A DNA stretch of 64,000 nt from Styela clava (taxonomy: Eukaryota > Chordata > Ascidiacea > Stolidobranchia > Styelidae): assembly GCF_964204865.1 (NCBI RefSeq), contig NC_135254.1, positions 14,141,001 through 14,205,000 on the forward strand, in the 5' to 3' direction. Position 1 is the stretch's first letter; every line of letters begins with the position of its first letter. Position numbers and translations under genes: made by a program. Positions 24,160-34,405 of this stretch are shown one piece after another. A model generated the notes under the pieces. It was not told where the DNA came from. It searched no databases and worked only from the letters and a program-made list of their open reading frames with translations.

Positions 24160-24999
24160 CAGTGGTCACCAAAGTGTGGGCCCTGACCCCAAGTGGGGTC
24201 GCCGAGTGCCCATCGTTGTCTTTTCTTTTAATATTTTTATTATGTGTGTGACTTCTCGGCTTAACGCTAGATACTTCAAACAAAAGAATGAATAACAAGC
24301 CCGCAGACAGGTAATATCAAGAGCAATTACGATAAATCAATTATATCATCATAATCACAAATTTAGTCCGTGTGAAAAACAGCGTTCTATGACACAAATA
24401 CACAACAGTGTGCAGTCTGCACTGTTAAGTTGAATAACGCTACATAGGCTAACAAGTTTCGACATTTCGAATTGGAGTGACTTCTTTTATAATAAGGCTA
24501 TTGCGTAACGACAGTAATTTATATTTTAAAGTAAATCGTTATTGTGTCTTAATTGTACTCTGTACAGTGGCCGTTGCTTTTACTGCAAATCCTCATTTTC
24601 CAGGCTACCGTCATATTGATAATTACAATTTATTAAATGGCTGATAAACATAAAAGAAAAATATCGTATGATCAATCTTTTTGAAATCTTGACTTTTAGT
24701 GCTATAAGTCTGCTACAATCAAAGCGCCGAAATCGATTAAACGTAGAACACGATTTGCGTTAGAGCTTAAACAACATTAAGACACGAATGCAAGATCTCG
24801 TTGGAAGGAAGCAGTCGCATTCTTCACACTGATTAAATATGGTTGTTGTTGGGTTCTTTTAATAAATTTCCTAATTTGATAAATATTTTTTTCGTGTCTG
24901 TAGGTGAACATACATATATATAACTTGGGGTCGCGAGTGCTTATCATACGTAATAATATTGTAGATGGGGTCGTGTCTCAAAAAGTTTGAAGACCACTG
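24160..24999. mobile_element. hAT-type non-autonomous element, 840 bp
   Basis: The left end CAGTGGTCACCAAAGTGTGG and right end AAGTTTGAAGACCACTG are inverted relatives, with GGGGTCG blocks just inside both ends. An exact 8-bp duplication TTCTAGAG flanks it (24152-24159 and 25000-25007), matching the nTCTAGAn preference known for many hAT transposases. No transposase frame is visible. Confidence 0.92.
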
Positions 25000-25135
25000 T
25001 TCTAGAGGAACTGAAAAATTTAACCATTTAGTAAACGGTAATGACTTATTTACATATTTTGAATTATGTCATAAATATGAAATTGAATATAGTGTGTCAG
25101 AGTATATAGAATAATATAAACTCATTAGTTGTATC

Positions 25136-25396
25136 CAGTGGTGGAATTCGGCCAGTTCGCATCGGTTCTATAGAACCGTCTCGCGGAATTTTAGGAGATC
25201 AGCGAACCGTTAGCATTACTAAAGAAACATATAACAGAACCGGCCGAAAATTCTTCAGTAATTCATTTGTTGAGAGGACCAATTACTATAATAAAGTCGC
25301 TCACAATTATATATTTTCAAGTATTCGAGATTCGATTCGAAAAAATTATCCGATTCGATTCTGAAATCACAAGATATTCGAAAATGCCCAGCCCTA
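25136..25396. mobile_element. Chimeric hAT element: left end of one family, right end of another
   Basis: The left part (25136 to about 25245) begins CAGTGGTGGAATTCGGCC and matches the left end of the element at 50338. The right part (about 25246-25396) matches the inner and terminal part of the TAGGGCTGGGC family (copies at 25874 and 39077) and ends GCCCAGCCCTA. The whole unit is flanked by a perfect 8-bp repeat GTTGTATC (25128-25135 and 25397-25404). The two ends are not inverted repeats of each other. Confidence 0.8.
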
Positions 25397-25873
25397 GTTG
25401 TATCCCAGATGAATGGATCGATAGCCTTAGTAATGGTAATGTCACTTTTCATAACATAGATCAGTATTGACACCGTGGTTTATCGTTGTTGTGGGTAAGG
25501 TAATACGTTTCCTCCCAGTTTACCTCGGTCACCTTTTTTATTACACCCATTGTATGTTGAGATGTTATATATATTTGACTAACTTTATTACTTGTAGAGT
25601 GAGCAGGCCCGGTGCTATCGTCAAAGTTGTGGTGCTATCACCAAGTTGTCTAGGTTGCGATTCCGGACCCAGCTAAAAAAAAATAGATCGCGCGTCGCTA
25701 AGTCAGCTCTGCGGTTCGTTACTGCTGTCACATGGCCAACGCTTAAAAATAGCGGAGTGTTTTACTAAAATGAAGGCACAAAACGTCCCTTTAAATGAGG
25801 GGTTACTTGACGCGAGCTTGAGGCACAAAGTTTAGATAAAAAGCGCGACTCATCTCATCGACTTGGTCCTGTC

Positions 25874-26274
25874 TAGGGCTGGGCATTTTCGAATACCTTG
25901 TGATTTCAGAATCGAATCGAATAATTTTTTCGAGTCGAATCGAATCTCGAATACTTGAAAATATATAATTGTAAGCGACTTTATTATAGTAATTGGTCCT
26001 CTCAACAAATGAATTACTGAAGACATAGAATGATTCACTCAGATAGATTACTGAGCGTTCACACAGAATAACAAACACGTTTTATCAATAACTCACTACA
26101 GAAAATAGTCATATGTTAGAATTCCGTTGAAAAAATATGACTCCAATGAAAAAAAAAATTGGGGAATTCACCTCGACCATTAGCGGAAAGATAAAAACAA
26201 GATGACGGCGATTCGAAATTTAGCTCTGAACCGATTCGAATAATTTACTATTCGATTCGAAATGCCCAGCCCTA
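25874..26274. mobile_element. hAT-type MITE, TAGGGCTGGGC family, 401 bp
   Basis: The ends TAGGGCTGGGCATTTTCGAA and TTCGAAATGCCCAGCCCTA are inverted repeats. An exact 8-bp duplication GTCCTGTC flanks it (25866-25873 and 26275-26282). The interior is rich in ATTCGAATCG runs. It lies in the opposite orientation to the copy at 39077. Confidence 0.92.
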
Positions 26275-26282
26275 GTCCTGTC

Positions 26283-27491
26283 TGCACAAGACAATCCATT
26301 CTATTTGTACAAATCACAGGAGTGTCATCCCCATATATTAACTCAAAAATGTTCTGCCAATGAATACAAATATCTGCCAATCTGTTAAGTGCACGCTAAA
26401 TTGTTCTGCGCGCTGCACGGAACGTGTCTGCGGGCCGTTGCTGGTCGGTTTTATCTATACAAATGTAAAATTGGTAAATTAAGGCCAAAGTTCAATTGAT
26501 TTTTAAAATTTGTTATATATAGAAGAAAATGAAAGAATGATGAAAAAAAAGAATTCCTGACAAAACAACGAAAGCAAGCCTATAATTACAACCATGCTTC
26601 AAAATCTGTGAGTGGGGAAAAGTATCTTGGCGACCCTAATATTTTCAATCATTGAATGCTGATTGTCCGTTATTACTGGAATGAAAAAGGAAGTAGATGG
26701 CTGGGGATACCTATATTGTCATAGTAGCATTATAGTCGATATACATAAAATCAAAATGTATGTATGTGATAGACATTTTCTATTAAAGAATGGAATGTTT
26801 ATCCGCTTTGGGTCTGGAAAATCAAATAATGTTACAAATTCAATTTAGAAAACGTCTGATGCGTCAGGAAAAAAGCTAAATTATAGACATTAAAAATTGG
26901 TTATATATATATATACTTCATACAATTTCTATTTTACTTGCAAACCCCCAAAATCATTTTGCAGACCCCATGGGGATCATTAGACCTCCAGTGAGAAGCT
27001 CTTACTGCTGTGCTAGGTAAGATATTTGGTCTATTTGGGAAACTTTATTCAGTTCAAACAAAAAGTAGGTTCAAACGATATTTAGCTATTTGCTAAGGGC
27101 GCCTGAAAATTAACAGAATTTTCTTAAATATAACTAATATATCATTGAATGTTTTACATAATGTATTTGCCATAAATGTTTTATTGTTTCTTATTCTGAA
27201 TGCTGTGTATATGAATATATCAGAATTATAGGAATATCATAGACGAAAATTAGGTCAAACGAAGAAGTAATGGAAATGGCCGGGTACAAAGGATATCCAA
27301 TCAAAATCATCAGAAAAAGACAACTACAATTTTTTGAGCGCATAAACAGAGCAGATGGGATAGCAAATACTGTGTGGAAAAACTGAGGCACCAAAAGCAG
27401 AGAACGAAAAGGCACAAAATACACGGACAGTCTGAAAAACTAGCCAACGAGAATATCGGTCGGAGACCGAAGACCTGTCGATCTTAGATCG
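26283..27491. other. No gene seen
   Basis: AT-rich sequence with a TA microsatellite near 26900. The short open frames here have no recognisable content. Confidence 0.3.
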
Positions 27492-27723
27492 GTAATTAGT
27501 TAATAACTCGCTAATTATACGACATAAATAACCCAAAATCTATAGGCTTCTGGTCATGATGGTAAGGTAAGATGCATGCACATGCAAAATTTGGAGCAGA
27601 TTCAACCACGCGTTCGCGAGATATCGCGTTCATCTAACAGACACACACACAGACAGACAGACGTACATACATACAGACAAATACCTATCAATATACTTAC
27701 CGATCTTAAGATCGATAAGTAAT
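27492..27723. repeat. Dispersed repeat, copy 2
   Basis: Same block order as 22611-22805: TAATTAGTTAATAACTCGC, AATTATACGACATAA, GATATCGCGTTCATCTAACA, then a CA/GACA/CATA microsatellite, ending AGATCGATAAGTAAT. It is directly preceded by CGATCTTAGATCG, which resembles an inverted copy of its own end. Confidence 0.75.
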
Positions 27724-28089
27724 CAGGAGAACTGACAACAGATTGTAATGGAAGGTCATGATCGCCGATGTCTGCAACGAACTTGACGCACGAAGAAGAA
27801 GTATATGAATCAATTTTACCTTTCTATGTCGCATATCTCTGTTATGTAGTGTCTGCATATATTGTTACGTAACAATACAGGCAGACTCTTTGCTGCGATT
27901 TTGCAGGCTTCAGTTTATTTATCCTACGAACCGGGTTTAGCGAACATTGGTGATTTTAGTTGTTCAAGACAATATCGGGCAGAGATGAGGAAGAAGAGTC
28001 GACCTTTTGTCTTTATTTCTTAGGTATACATGTTTACAAAGTATAAAAGACATACAGTACACATTAACGATCACATGATTTATTCTAGT

Positions 28090-28320
28090 TAAAGGCAGCA
28101 ATTTTTAAGTGTAAGTGAGCCGCGAATATTTTTTTCCGCTTCAAACGCTTTTTGAATGTTCAACGAGTGATACTTTCTAATAGTGTTGAAGTTAAGGCGA
28201 AAAGCTATCCAAACATTTAACGACTGGCCCTTTTCAACTAACAGTATCGAAGTTCGTTGAAATGCTATGTAAACGTTCAACGACTGACGCTTTTAACAGT
28301 ACGTCATTTTAAAAGCGTCC
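28090..28320. repeat. Degenerate repeat array, about 80-90 bp period
   Basis: Blocks recur around GTTCAACGACTGACGCTTTTAA, for example TTCAACGAGTGATACTTT, TTTAACGACTGGCCCTTTTC and GTTCAACGACTGACGCTTTT, separated by GTGTTGAAGTTAAGGCGAAA-like and TCGAAGTTCGTTGAAATGC-like blocks. The same units occur at 44590-44850. Confidence 0.65.
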
Positions 28321-30457
28321 AGCGTAATCCAGGACTTACAAAATTATTAAATTTTTGACATTTGTACTGTTCATTTTAGCTAGTTTACCATTTATAAAGT
28401 GCAATATGTCGAACGATCTTCTTTAAAATATTGTTATATATTAATGGTTGCTTTTAGCCGGCTTTGTTCGGAGCAAAAAGAGTAAGCTTCATATTATGTC
28501 ATAACACAATGAAAAATTTGACCCCCCCCCCTCCCCCTCGCAATTTGGGCTTGCTACGTTCTTGAGCCAAGGCCCTCCCACGCGCTATCGACAAAAATAC
28601 ACAACACAAACAGAATCAGAGACATAAGTCTCCTGAAACGATTTTTACCGGCTTCCAAATTTTGCTCACTTTGAAAATTTACACTACCCCGTGTACTTCC
28701 GACGAGAAAGACGCGGGACTTAGGACTGAGGTTTATACACCTTAATGGGTTAGGCAGCCTGGCACGTTTCCATTGGAGTTGTAGTCCTATTTTAAACTCT
28801 GGAGAGTTTGAAATATTATATTTAAACACCAATAATCGAGGTCAAATTGTTTTTGTGAAATTCTAAAATCCCCATTCACAGAGCGAAATAAAAAATCCTG
28901 CTTACGCCAAGGCTTTTGTTATTAAAATCGAATTGCGCCGGAGTTCCGAGCTGGAGTCAGATTAATATTAGAGCCAATTGAAAATTTTATCGCTTAATAA
29001 CCATCAGTCAGAGTCATATGATGAGGCCACCGTCCACCTTCATATCCACATCTCATGAGCAGTGCTCTCTTGCTGAAAATGGATAATATTGCCCATCAGA
29101 GTCACTTCTTCAAAAAAATGAAAAACCAAATACTTGACGAAAATGCAAAAAATATAATTACAGACGCATTGACACTTGAATCGCAGGCTAATTAATAAAA
29201 TTATTGAAATATTCTAAACAAAATCAATTATTTCCATCAGTAATATAACAATTTTGTAGAAAATTCACATACAATCAAAAGATAGCAATAAAAGCAGAAG
29301 ATATACAAAAAAATGAAAAAACATAGTAATTCAGAAGCATCCATGCAAAATTTTACTTGATTTTTAATTACAATGAGTGCGGCACAATAATCGATTCATT
29401 TCTAAAATGGAGGATTGAAATCATTGAATACAAACTGAATAATCAGAATTTTAGGTTTATTTGGAGATACCCCATAGCTAATATAAGGTTGGAGAAGTGT
29501 TATTTCATGCTGCTTGTGAAAATTCAACAATCACAATGGCCCATACCATGCGTGAAAAAAGAATAATTTTGAAGATTCATGTGAGATAAAGCATTTCCAA
29601 AAAATATTTTTTTTAGATACGCCTGGCCATTGCCTTTTCCTGTGTTCTATATGTTGGTGTATTTTTTCAATAAGAATTTGTGACAATATGATATACAAAA
29701 TTAAGCCTATTTAAATTTTGAAACAGAATTTGAAATACGAAATACCAAAAAAAATTGGTCAACCAATCAATCTAGATCCAATCTAGAGTTCTAGACAGTA
29801 TCATGTTCATCAAAATTTTATGAACTGAACGAGACTCTCCAAAATAACCCACACTCATGCCGCAGAATAGGTCATGTAATATTTAAAATGAAATGCAGAA
29901 AAGAATATCATGTCCATAATATAAATATGAATATTCTAAAGGTGCTCAATAGGAAATTGAGGCAACTGTTGATACATTTTAACTTGTGATTAATTTCATA
30001 AAAACTAAAGCAGACAATGTAATTTAAAATAAAGTTATTCCGTAATGAACATGTCATAATAATGAATGCTGCACCGAAGTGAAATCTAGCTGCAGCTTAT
30101 ATATAGCAAACCTGTAATATGTCAATAAAATCATAGCTGAAATTACTTGCACAAACAATTGAAAATATTCGATAAAGAAGGTGTACCAAAAATCATTGTA
30201 GACAAGGCATCTCGAAATGACAAATAGTAAAAATAGAAAACCAAGAAAGGAATGATAAGTCATGTCACTAATATTACTTTGGATTTAATAAAATTAGGCA
30301 ATAACGGTTTTGCACAATGAAGCAGTTGAATTCTCCCTAATAAATTTTCACAATGAAACCAATCAGTTATCATAATATGGCACAGTAATGACTAAAGATA
30401 TTCCCATAGTTTGATATCACAACAAGATTCCCTAATTCATCTCATGTATTCATTTTT
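28321..30457. other. No gene seen; C-run near 28522
   Basis: About 2.1 kb of AT-rich sequence. Positions 28522-28538 are almost pure C, which reads as a G-run on the minus strand and resembles the G-run repeats at 37878, 45220 and 49936. No supported exon. Confidence 0.35.
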
Positions 30458-30573
30458 CGGAGCTCCAGAAGTACTGTATGTGCACCAAGATGGCACACAA
30501 ACTGAATATAGTATGTGCACAAGATTAGGGTTTAGGTTGTGCGCCACCTTGGAGCACATATTTCAGGAGCGCC
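30458..30573. mobile_element. Foldback MITE copy 2 (7-bp TSD)
   Basis: The ends CGGAGCTCCAGAAGTA and CATATTTCAGGAGCGCC are inverted relatives, with CACCAAGATGGCACACAA inside the left arm and GCGCCACCTTGGAGCACA inside the right arm. An exact 7-bp duplication CATTTTT flanks it (30451-30457 and 30574-30580). Confidence 0.85.
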
Positions 30574-31456
30574 CATTTTTATTAGTTGGGTTCATCAATA
30601 GAGACCCTGTGAATCCCTATATTATATAAAATATTAATATTATTTATATTAAATACAAAACCCTATACTAGGCATTCTTGGTAGAATTTTGGCAATGAGA
30701 CCACACCAATAGATTTGAGTTGAATAGAATTAAGATGACCAATTATATATAACACTAAAAACTAAGGGATGCAAAATGACTGTTCATCAAACACAACATA
30801 ATATAAAAATAAAAAACAAGGTAATGATTAAAAATATTCAGATTCACATGATGTATAGTTATTAACCAGTTCTTGTTCAAAATTCTCAGACAATGATCAT
30901 GGATATCATTATACATAAATGGAATTATAACAATAAATTAACCCTTTTGCTCCAATGCCAAAACCAGACATACTTTAGCAAGTATTTTGTGGTTCTGGTT
31001 CCAAGAACAAAACAAAAAATAAATGAAATTGCAGTAGCATTTCGAACAAGATTGCGGACGGACATGCATGTGTTTAATGTTTATTTGTATTTGCTCATTT
31101 ATTTCTAGAAATTTCTAATTCTCGATAAACAATTCAAATTTAGTGAATTGAAAATTCATTTTCCGATAGAATTTCTCATATTTACGAGGTCGAGTTTTAA
31201 TAAGATCAAGCAAAAATATCCTACAAAAACATAAGAAAACAATAATAAGTATTTGAAGACAAAATCATAAAATAGAATTATTAAACACCAATCATTATAG
31301 ATAGAGGTTTAGACAGCATGCTCCAGAATTGTCCAGAATCCAAATCAATGAGTTGGCTCATCCCGACTTTTCAGTAATGGCCGTACATTCCTTGATATGT
31401 TCAGATTCAGTAAAAAATCTGCTATTTGTAAAATTTTTATTTGTGTGCTATCCCCG

Positions 31457-32122
31457 TAGGGCTGTCCAAGCAAACCAAATACTAGAAATCGAATCAAATC
31501 GCAAATTATTCGAATCGCTTTTCGGCTAATTTTCGAATCGCTAAGATTACGTACATAAAGCGGAAACCACCTTTGCAGGACGTTTTCTGGCAATACCTTC
31601 TTTCAATGGAATTTGTAATTTCTTATAATGGCAATACTGTATTATTTATCTATATACCAAGACAAATAATTGCACTCTTGAATTTAGATGGCTGTTTTAC
31701 ACTGACAATATTATAGTCATCAAACTAGCTTCGAATTTGTTAAATGCAATTTTGAATTTGAGCAACAGTTTTATCTATATTAATGGTTGGTATTATTTTG
31801 CTGAAAATTACACAAAAAAACATAACCCTAGTGAATAGGGTTAAAATAGCATCTACAGGCTTTACATGTCCTATTAAAATTGAACAAAATTCATACAAGC
31901 TTGTGATCTCCTTTCATAAATCTGAAAACATTGTATTGCAAAATACCAGCAGTAAGTAAGATGTATCTGCACATACGTCACCACAACATCGAAGGGCAGG
32001 CGTTTATTGTATAATAGAGACAGATTTTGGATTGCGCAATAATATTCGATTATTCAGTTGGATTCGGCAAAAATATTCGATTCAATTCGAATCAAAAAAT
32101 TATTCGATTTTGGACAGCCCTA
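31457..32122. mobile_element. hAT-like element, TAGGGCTGTCC ends, 666 bp
   Basis: The left end TAGGGCTGTCCAAGCAAA and right end TTTGGACAGCCCTA are inverted. ATTCGAATCG-rich blocks follow inside each end, as in the TAGGGCTGGGC family. The 8-bp flanks (TATCCCCG and GGCTCTGT) do not match, so the insertion is old or rearranged. Confidence 0.7.
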
Positions 32123-32464
32123 GGCTCTGTCATCTGAGATGAATTCATAGTTCGGTCATAAAAGATAAAACTTGAAATGTTCTTAAATAAATATTCACTC
32201 GAAGAATATTCGTAGCGTCAACTCGATCACTGTTCCATATTCCACAAGTTAGCCTTAGATTAGAAAAGCTGAAGTTCAAAAAACAAACCCCAGATAATTT
32301 TGGAGTTGCTAAATATCATTCTACTGTGAACTATTATTAAAAACAAAATAAAAACTGCATTTCCCACACAAGACTACAAAACATTTCGAACCTTTAGCAC
32401 CTTAAGCGTATGAATACGGAGCATTGCTGATGCCCTGTTCTGGCTGTTACCATTATAATTGGTA

Positions 32465-34405
32465 TCACACAATTCGAGAAGGTGGATAGCGGTCATCTTT
32501 TCTATATCGATCATCTTCATATCTATTATAATCTTGTCGGTCATCATAACGATCGTAGCTAGAATCATCATAACGAGGAGGATTTTGATCGTAACTATCA
32601 TAGTTATCGTGTCTAGAATATCTATCTTGATATCTGTCCTGATCATCTCGATATGTATCATGCCCTTGTCTATCGTCATATCCTTGTCTGTTTTCGTCAT
32701 ATCCTTGACGTTGGTCATACGTTCCCTGATCACTGTAATCATATCCTTGTGGTTCCTGTCGTCCATATCCTCCATCTTGATCATCATACCTTCGATTATA
32801 ATCATTGCTTCGAGTTGTGTTGTCATCTATATATGGATAATTCTGATCTGTGTCATTCAGTCTTTCTTGGGAATGATAAAGTTGTTCTCGTGATTTTCTC
32901 AAATTGGAACTTACATCTTGCAACTCGTCTTGTGCATCGTTTAATTGTTGTCTCGATTTTGATAATTGGTCCCAGCTTTTGTTCAATGTTTGAATATGAC
33001 TTGCAACCTGATCTAACTGTTCTCTTGAAGCATGCATGCTTTTTCGGTTATCAGAATATAAATTTTCTCTAGAATGTCTGAGATTCCCACTTGGTATCAA
33101 AGTTACATTCTCCATACTTTTGTTGAAAACACCATCTATAAGAGCTTGTTTGTGTTCATTCACTGGACTCGGAGTTCGTGAGTCAAAACTATCCTCTCTT
33201 CCATCTGGACGTCTGTAATTCAAGTCTACTTGAAGAGATGAAGGAGGTGTATGTGCATAATCCTGTGATTCAACAATTGGCTTTTTGAGTGGTTTTGTGT
33301 ATTTTGCAGTGTGTGCTTTACCAGATGCTTTTTTGCGATGTCTCAAACAACAAACAATAACAACAATGATTAGCACAAAAGCAGCGATTCCGCCAAATAT
33401 TGCTCCCCACACCCACCAATCCAAACCCAACCACCCAGGTTTTCCGTCTGGATATAGAAGATCATCAACCTTCACTCTTGTAGTTGCATTGGGTGGAATA
33501 CCGTTATTGGCAGTGCATTCAAAGTAATCGTATCCTGGTAATTCCCATAAATCCTGAATAAGGAGAGATGGACCTGTGAAGCCATATAATCCACCAGGCA
33601 TTTTCCATGAATAGGAAGGTGCAGGGTAACCTTCAGCTTCACAAAATACATGGAGAGATGTTAAATTTGCCCAGATCCTTATGTTGATGGGATGATACAT
33701 AACAAAAATTGTATAGCTGAGTATCTTATTACCAGTGCCACTTATATGATAGGAAGGATGATCGACAACACATTGAAAAGATCTATTATGGTCAAATCTT
33801 GTAGGGTTAGTAATAACCAAGTCAAGAGCTGCATCAGATAAGGTGCTATCAAATGCATTTTCCTTGTAAACTATATCCATATCTTTACTCATAGGCTGGG
33901 ATCCATTCATCCAAGTTAATCGTGCACCAGGTTTCCCGGCCTGACTTGAGCACCTAGCAACAGTGGTGTTTTGATATTCTGTTAATGTGTTATTACCAAT
34001 AGCAGTAACTTGAGGATCTAAAGGAGTGACATAAACATGAAGTGGGTATTTTCGACTGTATGCTGTCGGAGCAGTTGCTGTAGCTATTTCACACCAATAT
34101 TCGCCTTCGTCCATCACTATAACATCATGAATGATGAAATTTCCAGAAACAAGTTCAGAACGACCTGCTGGAGTGTCGAAAGATCCAAATACTTTAGGAA
34201 TGTATCCTGGAAAAACTTGAGCGGCATCTATTATAAAATCAGTGCCGTTCCTCTGGAATCTCCATTTCAAAAAGGTTGCATCAGTAGGAACTGCACAGGG
34301 CAATTTCACTTCTTTGCCTTTAACAGCAAATTGCATTGGTGCATATTGTTGCTTTTGGCCATATGCGAGTTGCAGCACAGTGCAGATAAATATAAAGAGT
34401 TTCAT
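32465..34405 (-). CDS. Three-Ig-domain single-pass membrane protein (nectin/CADM-like), single exon
   Basis: One uninterrupted frame of 646 residues. Residues 1-16 are a signal peptide. Three Ig domains follow: V-type with Cys37 and Cys105 (DEGEYWCEI), a second with Cys152 and Cys212 (GARLTWMNGS), and a third with Cys255 and Cys297 (YDYFECTAN). Residues about 330-353 are a membrane segment followed by basic RHRKK. The layout matches nectin and nectin-like adhesion receptors. The cytoplasmic tail has a helical SRENL/SREQL/SRQQL repeat region and a C-terminal stretch of about 130 residues rich in Tyr, Asp, Arg and Gln with YDxRQGYDxR-type repeats, ending SRIV, a possible PDZ ligand. It probably mediates cell adhesion or recognition. 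Having no introns is odd for such a receptor in this genome. Assignment to nectins rather than another V-C-C Ig family is tentative. Confidence 0.9.
   Translation of the reverse strand: MKLFIFICTVLQLAYGQKQQYAPMQFAVKGKEVKLPCAVPTDATFLKWRFQRNGTDFIIDAAQVFPGYIPKVFGSFDTPAGRSELVSGNFIIHDVIVMDEGEYWCEIATATAPTAYSRKYPLHVYVTPLDPQVTAIGNNTLTEYQNTTVARCSSQAGKPGARLTWMNGSQPMSKDMDIVYKENAFDSTLSDAALDLVITNPTRFDHNRSFQCVVDHPSYHISGTGNKILSYTIFVMYHPINIRIWANLTSLHVFCEAEGYPAPSYSWKMPGGLYGFTGPSLLIQDLWELPGYDYFECTANNGIPPNATTRVKVDDLLYPDGKPGWLGLDWWVWGAIFGGIAAFVLIIVVIVCCLRHRKKASGKAHTAKYTKPLKKPIVESQDYAHTPPSSLQVDLNYRRPDGREDSFDSRTPSPVNEHKQALIDGVFNKSMENVTLIPSGNLRHSRENLYSDNRKSMHASREQLDQVASHIQTLNKSWDQLSKSRQQLNDAQDELQDVSSNLRKSREQLYHSQERLNDTDQNYPYIDDNTTRSNDYNRRYDDQDGGYGRQEPQGYDYSDQGTYDQRQGYDENRQGYDDRQGHDTYRDDQDRYQDRYSRHDNYDSYDQNPPRYDDSSYDRYDDRQDYNRYEDDRYRKDDRYPPSRIV

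Noticed and set aside
32459-32893. Long plus-strand open frame of 144 residues, and overlapping minus frames such as 32374-32826
   Set aside because: They are antisense or frame shadows of the repetitive Tyr/Asp/Arg-rich tail of the Ig receptor; the codon repeats keep other frames open.
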